Assembly: GCF_023017105.1 (NCBI RefSeq)
Contig: NZ_JALKEV010000010.1
Coordinates: forward strand, 110,587-174,586
Reading direction: 5' to 3'
Origin: Halalkalibacter sp. APA_J-10(15)
Lineage (GTDB): Bacteria > Bacillota > Bacilli > Bacillales > Bacillaceae_D
Length of the DNA: 64,000 nucleotides
The position numbers and the translations under genes were made by a program. The notes beneath the pieces were generated by a model, which was not told the DNA's origin, made no database searches, and saw nothing but the letters and a program-made list of their open reading frames with translations. This document shows positions 19,523 through 27,027 of the stretch, one piece after another; the first letter of the stretch is position 1, and each line of letters opens with the position of its first letter.

Positions 19523-19640
19523 TTCACAGCCGTAAGCTGATAGTCTTCATAGGTGATCTCTTCATCTGACACTTGTCCTTGCCAGAGATCATATTCAAGC
19601 TTCATTTGTTCGGCATAGAAATTGTCATCGCCAAATAATC
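19523..19640 (-). pseudogene. Orphan fragment of an LXG-toxin pretoxin linker
   Basis: The minus strand encodes about 38 residues (GDDNFYAEQMKLEYDLWQG and following) nearly identical to residues about 155-193 of the LXG protein at 20880-22802. At DNA level 19523-19630 and 22237-22344 match at 104 of 108 bases by my count. It has no LXG domain before it and no toxin after it. The amino-acid differences suggest that it came from a related toxin gene rather than from a very recent local copy. It is best read as the relic of a displaced toxin cassette. Confidence 0.75.
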
Positions 19641-19691
19641 CCCACTTAAGACTAAGGTGGGGATTATTGACGATTACCTTATTTAAGTTGT

Positions 19692-20069
19692 CTATTCGCC
19701 TGATGCACGTAATGTCTTTCGATTCTCTAAAAAATGGAGCGTATTCATGCTTGTCTGTATGAGTCCCATCGAGATTAACCAACCACCGAAAGGGATCAAG
19801 CTACAAATGAGACAAAGAACCGATTGATCGCTAATTCCTTTGTATCCTTTACGTTGAGCATATGTATAGATTTCTTTAGCTGTTTTAAAGTTCCAATACA
19901 CTAAATAAATACCGATTGTGATGATACCTAGAAACACAACCATTCCAGGAGAAGGCTTTTCCTCTTCCATATGTTTTGATGTCTCAAATACCCAATAGAA
20001 ATAATAGATATTAAAGGTGAAAAGACATAATAGGTACAACGTTAATAAATTTCGCTCTATTATCTTCAT
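19692..20069 (-). CDS. Small multi-pass membrane protein, DUF4234-like
   Basis: The 125-residue protein has about three hydrophobic segments and the pattern FNIYYFYWVFETSKHM and GIYLVYWNFKTAKEI, which resembles DUF4234 membrane proteins of unknown function. AGAAGGAG five bases before the ATG fixes the start; the frame is open six codons further. It follows the zinc-ribbon gene by 14 bases and both lie at the 3' end of the LXG toxin operon. A role as accessory or immunity protein is possible from position alone. Confidence 0.65.
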   Translation of the reverse strand: MKIIERNLLTLYLLCLFTFNIYYFYWVFETSKHMEEEKPSPGMVVFLGIITIGIYLVYWNFKTAKEIYTYAQRKGYKGISDQSVLCLICSLIPFGGWLISMGLIQTSMNTLHFLENRKTLRASGE

Positions 20070-20083
20070 GTCTACTCCTTCTA

Positions 20084-20254
20084 TCAATCAAAATTCGCTT
20101 TTTTCTCCATGAATTTCTTACCGCACTCATGGCATTGATATTGCATTTGATTCATACCAAATATCCCAGTTGTAATCGTCCAGCCTCTTTTCTTTTTTGT
20201 TAGATCGCTGCTTTCACAGTATGGGCACTTCGCTTGTTTTGTTTCTACTGTCAT
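20084..20254 (-). CDS. 56-residue zinc-ribbon protein
   Basis: A short gene from ATG at 20254 to TGA at 20084. The product contains CPYC near residue 10 and CHEC near residue 41, a four-cysteine zinc ribbon, in a lysine-rich context (VETKQAKCPYCESSDLTKKK). AAGGAGAACC lies just upstream. It probably forms a pair with the DUF4234-like gene 14 bases later. Its function is unknown; nucleic-acid or protein binding are both possible for such ribbons. Confidence 0.7.
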   Translation of the reverse strand: MTVETKQAKCPYCESSDLTKKKRGWTITTGIFGMNQMQYQCHECGKKFMEKKANFD

Positions 20255-20455
20255 TTTGGTTCTCCTTTATTGTTAAAAAGTGATTAATAGATTGACCGCT
20301 ACGAGTCGATGCTGTTTTAAAGATTAGTAAACGGTTTAGTAGAGTTTCAGTAGCTACGAACTTCTTATCAATTCCATAGTATGATTATAAGTATCCAGGG
20401 CTCATAACCCAAAACCATAAAACTTCATTTCTTTGAAAATAACTGATTCTCTAAA

Positions 20456-20863
20456 CTATAGATTTTTTTTAATTTTTATAATTTCAATCTCATCCTGGTT
20501 TACTGTTTTCTCATAATAATATTTATCGGTTCGTTCAAATCCATTATTCTTTGCAAATTCTGTATCAGTAGTCCCCAGCCTTAATTCTGTACCTACTTTA
20601 TTAATACTTAAATTTAGTATATTCCCTTTGTACTTTGCTTTATAATCAATTTCATAAATTTCATCAATTTTAGCTTTCTTTATTTCCTTGATATAAAGCC
20701 TAGGTAAGTTAGACCTATCTTTATAGTTGATAGGATAAATTTTTTCTTTAAACTCATTTTTCAAATCCGCTCTATCTTCACTAACTAGCCTTATAGTATC
20801 GCCATCAATATTACTCACTCTATAGATTTTGTTCATATATTTTGCAAAAATCCCCTTTTCCAT
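20456..20863 (-). CDS. Putative immunity protein of the LXG toxin
   Basis: This 135-residue, lysine-rich soluble protein begins 16 bases after the toxin stop, with GGAGGGG before the ATG. It has no signal peptide or membrane segment and no family that I recognise; the predicted pattern is mixed beta strands with a C-terminal KIKKNL. Its DNA is much richer in A and T than the operon's conserved front half. Position directly after a polymorphic toxin gene is the usual place of the cognate immunity gene. The assignment rests on position, not on similarity. Confidence 0.65.
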   Translation of the reverse strand: MEKGIFAKYMNKIYRVSNIDGDTIRLVSEDRADLKNEFKEKIYPINYKDRSNLPRLYIKEIKKAKIDEIYEIDYKAKYKGNILNLSINKVGTELRLGTTDTEFAKNNGFERTDKYYYEKTVNQDEIEIIKIKKNL

Positions 20864-20879
20864 ACTTTCCCCTCCTTTA

Positions 20880-22802
20880 TTATTTGACAGGTATAAACAT
20901 TTTTAGGTCACTATCAAATATAGCAACTAGCTTTTCATTACCGTTCGCTACTTTATATAATTCCGCACCATCATTTGGAAGGTATCTATTATCAAATTGC
21001 CATTCTGGGACTATTTCACCATTTCTTGATCCTGTAAAGCCATTCTGGGTACATGGTGGACCATCTGTATTCCTACCTCCAAAACGTTCACCATAAGGAA
21101 TCTCAATATTTTCTACATTGCTAGTTGTAAATTTAATTTTCCCATATACATTCCCATCTTCCGGAAATGGCCTGTTCCCATTCCATGAAGTGTAGTCAAG
21201 CCGAAATGATTCTACCACATCACCATAGTCCTTAATATGACCAACGTCATCAAACTTAGCAATATATCCACCAATTTCTGCATACTGACCTGACATATAC
21301 TTGTCTATATCACTATGTGAAATTGTTTTCTGTAATAGAGTATCATTTGTAATAAGAGGCACCGAATCTCTTATTTCCTTAATGATACGAACTTCATTAT
21401 TAGTTAATTCCAATACACTTTTTAGTTTCAATTCTTGGAAGTCACCCAACGTTAAATTGTGCTTTCTTAGAACTTCCCCTATTTGGTTCTTTGCACTATT
21501 TTGGGATGCCACTCTAACCCCACTACCACTAGAACCTACGCTACTTCCCGCACCATCAACCTTCCCCACACTACTCTTCATCCAATTCGCCAATCCACTC
21601 GTCGCATGTTCAAGCGTGTGGGCGTTTTCGGCTGGGATTCTTGCCGTGGTCCCCATGCCATCCAAGGCGAATCCGTTTTGCGGGATGGCGTTCTTCATCG
21701 CTGTGATGCCTTTATCTCCTAACCTCGCTATTTCCGTTAGATCATCGGCTACTTTCACGACGGCATTCGCGCCTTGGTCCTTCATGAATTGGCCTGCGCT
21801 TCGTAAGCGCGCATCGGCCTGTTTGCCTGCGGTGACGACGACGTCCTGGACGGTACGCATTTGTTGTTGCGCTGATGATGTCAGGCGATTTGTCAGAGCT
21901 GTACGTGATCCTGCTTGGGCAAGGTCTGTTCCCATGCTGACGGTACGAGCAGCCGTACCAAATCGTTTCACCGCACTGACGCCTGGAATGATATCAAGTG
22001 GCGCCAGACCGCCACGTAGGAGACGCTCTCCTGTATCTATCTCTCTGCCAGATATCCAATCGGTTCCAGACACGGCACTGCTTAACTCTAACGTACCATA
22101 AGCGACGCCTAATGCCAATCCTGCTGGCGGACAAATGATCGTTGCTCCGATAATGACGACCGTTGCAGCGATGCTCACCCAAAACTCCTTCGTCATTTGC
22201 GAGTCTTTTATTGACGTGTATTGAAAGGCGTTCATATTCACAGCCGCAAGCTGATAGTCTTCATAGGTGATCTCTTCGTCTGACACTTGTCCTTGCCAGA
22301 GCTCATATTCAAGCTTCATTTGTTCGGCATAGAAATTGTCACCGTTAAAGAGGTCCTCTAATCCGATTTCCTTTTTTTCAATAACATGCTCTTGCCGATA
22401 ACCGGCATAGTGCGAGGTGATTGTGTCCGTCGCGCCAATTCGATTGTCGGTCGTAAAATGAGAGATCGATGTATTTCGCATTTTTTCAACGAATGAATCG
22501 ATATCCTTATGAAAGGGTTCATCAATCGTCTCATTCACCAATTTGCCAACGTCATTCGAGAATTCCGTAATCACTTTGAAATCCTCAAATAGCTCTTGGT
22601 ATTTGCTGTCTTGGTTACGATGAGACAACGAGATCACACCATCGCTATCGAACTTTGATAAATCAGACTCTACTTTATCCATTAGCTTGGATAAATCCTT
22701 CAAGTCATCAATCGCTCCTTTTCCCCATTTACCTAAGCCGATCAAGTCTCGCAATCCACTATTCATTTGTTCCCAGTCTGCTTGCTTATATTTTACATCC
22801 AT
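20880..22802 (-). CDS. LXG-domain polymorphic toxin, probable type VII secretion effector
   Basis: The 640-residue protein (ATG seven bases after GGAGG) starts with a helical LXG-type secretion domain of about 200 residues. The shared linker NFYAEQMKLEYELW is followed by a short hydrophobic segment (IAATVVIIGATIICPPAG) and a pretoxin module (DTGERLLRGGLAPLDIIPGV). A Gly/Ser hinge near residue 425 leads to the variable C-terminal toxin, about 430-640, containing YIAKFDDVGHIKDYGDV, IPYGERFGG, PPCTQNGFTGSRNG and GAELYKV. I cannot assign the toxin fold with confidence; the layout recalls NAD-using or ADP-ribosylating toxins, but no catalytic set is proven. LXG proteins are exported by the ESX/T7 apparatus of Bacillota and kill competing cells. 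The preceding small helical genes are its likely partners. Confidence 0.85.
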   Translation of the reverse strand: MDVKYKQADWEQMNSGLRDLIGLGKWGKGAIDDLKDLSKLMDKVESDLSKFDSDGVISLSHRNQDSKYQELFEDFKVITEFSNDVGKLVNETIDEPFHKDIDSFVEKMRNTSISHFTTDNRIGATDTITSHYAGYRQEHVIEKKEIGLEDLFNGDNFYAEQMKLEYELWQGQVSDEEITYEDYQLAAVNMNAFQYTSIKDSQMTKEFWVSIAATVVIIGATIICPPAGLALGVAYGTLELSSAVSGTDWISGREIDTGERLLRGGLAPLDIIPGVSAVKRFGTAARTVSMGTDLAQAGSRTALTNRLTSSAQQQMRTVQDVVVTAGKQADARLRSAGQFMKDQGANAVVKVADDLTEIARLGDKGITAMKNAIPQNGFALDGMGTTARIPAENAHTLEHATSGLANWMKSSVGKVDGAGSSVGSSGSGVRVASQNSAKNQIGEVLRKHNLTLGDFQELKLKSVLELTNNEVRIIKEIRDSVPLITNDTLLQKTISHSDIDKYMSGQYAEIGGYIAKFDDVGHIKDYGDVVESFRLDYTSWNGNRPFPEDGNVYGKIKFTTSNVENIEIPYGERFGGRNTDGPPCTQNGFTGSRNGEIVPEWQFDNRYLPNDGAELYKVANGNEKLVAIFDSDLKMFIPVK

Positions 22803-22804
22803 CG

Positions 22805-23131
22805 TCAAACCTCCAGCGCTGCAAAGATTTGTTCTGCAATCGCTTCGTCGGTTTCGATCATGGTCACGAGTATGTCGACAACGAGAGTCGACGCCCGCAT
22901 GTAGTTATCGAGAAGATCCTGAAACTTCTCATTCGCCTCTGGATAGACATCCATCGCCTCGATCGCTTCGCCCGCTTCATAGAAGCGAAGGCGACCAAGC
23001 TCCTTAATCGCAGGTAAAGCTTCACTTTCAAGCTCGATAATAATATCATCTAGCTGACTGTACACAGACGTGATGACATCCGGATCAACCGTAATACCAA
23101 CTGATGCTCCACGAGCAGGTAAATGCGCCAT
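22805..23131 (-). CDS. Small helical partner of the LXG toxin (WXG100-like)
   Basis: The 108-residue acidic, alpha-helical protein lies two bases upstream of the toxin start, with AAGGAGGG before its ATG. It has no clear WXG motif, but its length, helix-turn-helix outline and position match the small proteins that pair with LXG domains for secretion. No membrane segment or signal peptide is visible. Confidence 0.7.
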   Translation of the reverse strand: MAHLPARGASVGITVDPDVITSVYSQLDDIIIELESEALPAIKELGRLRFYEAGEAIEAMDVYPEANEKFQDLLDNYMRASTLVVDILVTMIETDEAIAEQIFAALEV

Positions 23132-23839
23132 CTATTGACCCTCCTTGTATGGGAATTCGAGCTCATCGAATAACACCTTCATCAAATAATATTGACTTGC
23201 ATAATAATACGTTTTGGTCACCGTATCGACCATGACTAACTGATCTTGTTTCGTAAAAATAAGCCATTGCTGATAATAAGCTAGATTCGTGATCACACGT
23301 GGCACTTCATTCAGATGGAAGACTTCTAAGTTCATCATTTCTTCGTTAGGTTCATATTGTTCAAGCTCGATCCGTTCTTTTTCTGGTACTTTTTCTTTAA
23401 GAAATGTTCGCTCCTTCTCATCAGGGACTCTTGAAATAACCGGAAGCTTCTCAGCTAGCATTTTTAATACAAATGGTTTGGCCATGACCATTAGTTTATA
23501 AGCCTTTTGCTCTTCTACCTCAAGGAGTAGGATCATATCATCCTTTTGCTCTCCTTGAAACGCAAACATCGCATTATGAACGCGGACAAACTTTTTACTA
23601 TTGTAATAGGTTTGTAGAGTTCGAATGATGACAGCTCCGTTTTTCGTTAACTTTCCTTCCTCTGATAGAATGCCTTTTTCCTTTAAAGCGGCATATGCTT
23701 CTTTAAAAGGACCCTCTCCTTTTAATTGATACATCTTCTTATCTGGTAAGCCAAAAAGGGCATGACCGCCAAAGGCTGACGCTAATAAATAGAGCTCAGG
23801 AACACGAAATGTATCCGTATCTGTTTCGGTACTCATCAT
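23132..23839 (-). CDS. DUF5081-like protein of the LXG operon
   Basis: The 235-residue soluble protein opens with FRVPELYLLASAFGGHALFGL and has a regular alpha/beta pattern; it resembles DUF5081, a family found in type VII secretion loci. In mycobacteria the EspG chaperones fill a similar slot, so a chaperone or adaptor role is a reasonable guess. Its start overlaps the end of the preceding gene by four bases and it abuts the following one, which indicates translational coupling. Family assignment is from memory of the pattern only. Confidence 0.65.
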   Translation of the reverse strand: MMSTETDTDTFRVPELYLLASAFGGHALFGLPDKKMYQLKGEGPFKEAYAALKEKGILSEEGKLTKNGAVIIRTLQTYYNSKKFVRVHNAMFAFQGEQKDDMILLLEVEEQKAYKLMVMAKPFVLKMLAEKLPVISRVPDEKERTFLKEKVPEKERIELEQYEPNEEMMNLEVFHLNEVPRVITNLAYYQQWLIFTKQDQLVMVDTVTKTYYYASQYYLMKVLFDELEFPYKEGQ

Positions 23840-24138
23840 AACCGCTTCACTTTCCTAACAGAAGCATGATGACGGAAATCACTTTTATAGCGATCAATAT
23901 TTTCCAACGCACGTGTTTGTAACGGAGCCGCTTCTTTTAATTCCGCATGGTATTGTTTAATAATGTCTAAATAGCTCAGAAAGCTATCACGTGCACTCCC
24001 TCTCCAATTCGCAGATTGAACAAAGGAATGGAGCGTTTCGCATTTCGAATAAGCTCGATCAATCGATCGTTCTAGCTTTCTCGCCTCTGCTTGTGCTGTT
24101 TGTAATCGGCGATCATGAATGATTGTATCCTTTGACAT
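23836..24138 (-). CDS. WXG100-family protein
   Basis: The 100-residue helical hairpin protein carries WRG in the turn (ANWRGSARDSFLSYL), the WXG signature of ESAT-6-like secreted proteins. The C-terminus is basic (RKVKRL). It is the second gene of the LXG operon and overlaps the DUF5081-like gene. It probably travels with the LXG protein or helps target it to the T7 machine; the machine itself is not in this window. Confidence 0.8.
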   Translation of the reverse strand: MSKDTIIHDRRLQTAQAEARKLERSIDRAYSKCETLHSFVQSANWRGSARDSFLSYLDIIKQYHAELKEAAPLQTRALENIDRYKSDFRHHASVRKVKRL

Positions 24139-24169
24139 CGGTTCTCCCTCCTATTGGCCATGATTAAGG

Positions 24170-24511
24170 TTATTTATTCGCTTCTTGTTCCTCGCGAATG
24201 GCTTGGTTTCGATAGTATAAATACTGCTCATATGCTTGATTAATCGCGCGCACAAGCTCTGTTCGTTTCTCTTTTTCTTCATTTAAATACTGATTAAACT
24301 CATCATTTAAACGACGGCGAGCAGGAGTGAAATCATTTGATGGAATCACATTTTCAGATAAAAAAGGAACAGCGTTACGATAGCTTGAATAGGCAGAATC
24401 TGCATCTCTCACTAAGCGGTCATGGTCATCCTTCGCATCCTGTAATCGTTCATAAAGCTTCCAATAGTCATCTCTTTTTTTCTCCGTATCTGATCTAAAC
24501 CAATTAAACAA
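24170..24511 (-). CDS. Coiled-coil protein, first gene of the LXG operon
   Basis: The 113-residue, highly charged protein is predicted to be almost entirely helical (YWKLYERLQDAKDDHDRL, then a long EEKEKRTELV segment). The start is a TTG seven bases after GGGGTG; an ATG nearby is out of frame and soon stops. Similar small helical proteins (for example YwqH in B. subtilis) head LXG operons. I infer a secretion-partner role from context. Confidence 0.7.
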   Translation of the reverse strand: MFNWFRSDTEKKRDDYWKLYERLQDAKDDHDRLVRDADSAYSSYRNAVPFLSENVIPSNDFTPARRRLNDEFNQYLNEEKEKRTELVRAINQAYEQYLYYRNQAIREEQEANK

Positions 24512-25004
24512 TCTCCATCACCCCTTTTAATACACCTCTTACCATTTCATTTTTGTCCCAATAAATAGACAGTTTTCCACAAGAATAGATTACCTTATAG
24601 ACCTTTTTTTAACAAATAGCATATGAACAGATTTATGCAAGTGTTTATAACTGAAACAGAACTTTTGGCACTGCATTCATCCTTCTAGTAAGAAAAATAA
24701 ACCTATAGTCTCATGTCTCATTATCCGATTCTTCCTATTTTTCTCTATATACCTACTCTATAAATACTTAGAAGGACAATTTAACTATTTTTTTGATACT
24801 TTCACATAAACTTTAACAATAGGTATTAACGTATTATTTTCTTCGAAGTATCAGTCCATTCATCATGCTAGTTTTCATTTTTAATTTTTATCAAATCATA
24901 CACAACAAAACCCACCCCTGTTTTTAGAAACAAGTGAGTGGGTTATTTCGGTATTTAGGGTACTAGTAAATTGTGTATAAAAGTTGCCAAAAGAATTGAC
25001 TACC
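24512..25004. other. AT-rich spacer between the LXG operon and the importer operon
   Basis: It holds the importer's terminator (24904-24944) and, near 24512, the ribosome site of the first LXG-operon gene. The promoter of the LXG operon must lie here, but I could not pick convincing -35 and -10 boxes. No gene is visible. Confidence 0.5.
24904..24944 (-). terminator. Terminator of the nucleoside importer operon
   Basis: Minus-strand stem AACCCAC / GTGGGTT with an inner TTGTTT / AAACAG pairing, followed by TTGTTGTG. It lies 60 bases after the last permease gene. Confidence 0.75.
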
Positions 25005-25967
25005 TTACCTCGATCCCTTAATATAAGGCTTCCCGATTGCCTTCGGTGCATCAGCGCGACCAACAAAGCCTGCTAATGCAAAAATCGTTAGGACATAAGG
25101 AGCAATATGAAGAAACACGGTTGGAACGTTGGCAAACAAGGGGATTTGCTGCCCAGTAATGCTCAGTGCTTGTGCAAGCCCGAAGAACAGAGCCGCCCCT
25201 AGCACGCCAAGTGGATGCCACTTCCCGAATATCAAAACGGCTAATGACATAAACCCTTGTCCGACAATCGTATTTGCTGAGAAATTCCCTGATATCGTCA
25301 CAGCATACACACCTCCGCCTAATCCACCTAATGCCCCGCTTAACATCACTCCAATATAACGCATGCGATTAACTTGAATCCCCATCGTATCCGCTGCCAT
25401 CGGGTGTTCACCTACAGATCGGAGTCGTAAGCCAAAAGGGGTATGATAAACGACATAGAGGACGACAAATACGAGTGCAATGGCAATAATCGATGTCATA
25501 TACGCTCTCGAAAAGAATAATGGACCAATGACCGGAATATCGCTTAACCATGGAATATCGAAACGGTATAAGCGATTTTGTATAAAATCAGTTTGCCCCT
25601 TTTGATAGAAGAGACGAACGAGAAAGACGCTTAAGCCAATCGCTAAGAAATTCAACGCGACACCACTCACAACTTGGTCAGCCCGAAATTGAATCGAGGC
25701 CACCGCATGAAATAAGGAGAATATGGCACCAAATAAAACAGCAACGAGTAAGGCTAGCCACGTTGAAAGTGCGCCGATCCCTATTCGCTCTAACGTTAAT
25801 GTCATAACAATTGCCGTGAAGGCTCCCATGACCATTAACCCTTCAAGTCCAATATTTACAACACCTGAACGTTCACTAAAAAGCCCGCCAAGTGCTGTTA
25901 GCATCAACGGAGCTGCCGCATAAATTGCCGCCGGAATGATTAATGCTAATATTTGCATAACATCCAC
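25005..25967 (-). CDS. ABC importer permease, nucleoside type (NupQ/YufQ-like)
   Basis: The 320-residue integral membrane protein has 8-10 hydrophobic segments and family markers of the BMP-type permeases: GGLFSERSGVVNIGLEGLM near the N-terminus and FGLRLRSVGEHPMAADTMG in the coupling region. It is the second permease, one base after the first. Together with the ATPase and the lipoprotein it matches the yufNOPQ (nupNOPQ) guanosine importer of B. subtilis in order and content. Substrate is inferred from that match. Confidence 0.9.
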   Translation of the reverse strand: MDVMQILALIIPAAIYAAAPLMLTALGGLFSERSGVVNIGLEGLMVMGAFTAIVMTLTLERIGIGALSTWLALLVAVLFGAIFSLFHAVASIQFRADQVVSGVALNFLAIGLSVFLVRLFYQKGQTDFIQNRLYRFDIPWLSDIPVIGPLFFSRAYMTSIIAIALVFVVLYVVYHTPFGLRLRSVGEHPMAADTMGIQVNRMRYIGVMLSGALGGLGGGVYAVTISGNFSANTIVGQGFMSLAVLIFGKWHPLGVLGAALFFGLAQALSITGQQIPLFANVPTVFLHIAPYVLTIFALAGFVGRADAPKAIGKPYIKGSR

Positions 25968-25968
25968 T

Positions 25969-27027
25969 TTAAATCTCCTCCTTTTTCACACGGTTAATGA
26001 TCCAATGAATGAGATAGCTTGAAGCGACAAAGAAAATGATGAGCGCAATAATAATATCTATCAGCTCTGCAGGGATACCTGCTTGTGACTGCATCGTGAG
26101 TGCCCCGATTTGCAAGCCTCCAAACAAAAAGGCTGATAAAAATACACCAATAGCGGTATTTGCCCCTAATAAGGCGACCGCAATTCCATCAAAGCCCACA
26201 CCTGTAAAGCCAGACATAATATTCATATAGCCATATGTCCCTAGTCCTTCCATTGACCCAGCCACGCCTGCAAAGCTACCAGCAATCACCATCGAAAGCG
26301 TGATATTCCGTTGAACATTCATACCAGCGTAACGTGATGCATGCTGATTGAAACCCACCGCTCTAAGCTCAAAGCCTTTTGTCGTTCTCCATAAAATAAA
26401 CCACATAAGCACACATGTTAAGACAGCAACAATAATGCCATAATGCAAGCGAGAATAGTCCGTTAGCTCTTTTAAAAAGATCGAAGCTAAAGATGCACTA
26501 GAGGCAATCGTATCCGTTCTCTCTCCAGGGACAATTAAATAAGCGCGGATTAAGTAATTGGCAGTATAGAGAGCAATATAATTCATCATGATCGTCACAA
26601 TCACTTCATGAACGTGATAGCGTGCCTTTAAAAATCCAGGTATAAACCCCCATGCTGCACCCGCCAAAGCTCCTGCCACTATCGCTATTGGCAAATGGAC
26701 AACCGCTGGTAAATCAAACACTAGCCCGACATATACGGATGCAAGCCAACCAACGATGAGCTGGCCCTCCACTCCAATATTAAATAAACCTGTTCGAAAG
26801 GCGAAAGCGACCGATAATCCAGCTAATATAAGTGGTGTCATCGAACGAATCGTCTCACCGATATAATAGGCATCACTAAAGATCCCCCGCAATAATGCTT
26901 GATAGCCGACAAGTGGATTATAGCCACTAATAACCATCACAATGGCTCCGATAACAATACCTAACAGAACGGCAATAACCGGCACCGATAACGACAGTAA
27001 ACGGGAAGAGGTTAACCACTTATTCAT
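25969..27027 (-). CDS. ABC importer permease, nucleoside type (NupP/YufP-like)
   Basis: The 352-residue membrane protein is the first permease of the importer. The typical loop FRTGLFNIGVEGQLIVGWL and the coupling segment GFELRAVGFNQHASRYAGM are present. Its start overlaps the ATPase stop by four bases, so translation is coupled. It forms the membrane channel with the second permease. Confidence 0.9.
   Translation of the reverse strand: MNKWLTSSRLLSLSVPVIAVLLGIVIGAIVMVISGYNPLVGYQALLRGIFSDAYYIGETIRSMTPLILAGLSVAFAFRTGLFNIGVEGQLIVGWLASVYVGLVFDLPAVVHLPIAIVAGALAGAAWGFIPGFLKARYHVHEVIVTIMMNYIALYTANYLIRAYLIVPGERTDTIASSASLASIFLKELTDYSRLHYGIIVAVLTCVLMWFILWRTTKGFELRAVGFNQHASRYAGMNVQRNITLSMVIAGSFAGVAGSMEGLGTYGYMNIMSGFTGVGFDGIAVALLGANTAIGVFLSAFLFGGLQIGALTMQSQAGIPAELIDIIIALIIFFVASSYLIHWIINRVKKEEI

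Noticed and set aside
19471-19782. 103-residue minus-strand frame containing the linker fragment
   Set aside because: Only about 38 residues match the LXG protein; the rest is antisense or spacer with no start signal, and it overlaps the DUF4234-like gene. I call it a pseudogene fragment instead.
21301-22101. 266-residue plus-strand frame opposite the LXG toxin gene
   Set aside because: It is antisense to the pretoxin region, has no ribosome site or recognisable domain, and is explained by codon bias of the real gene.
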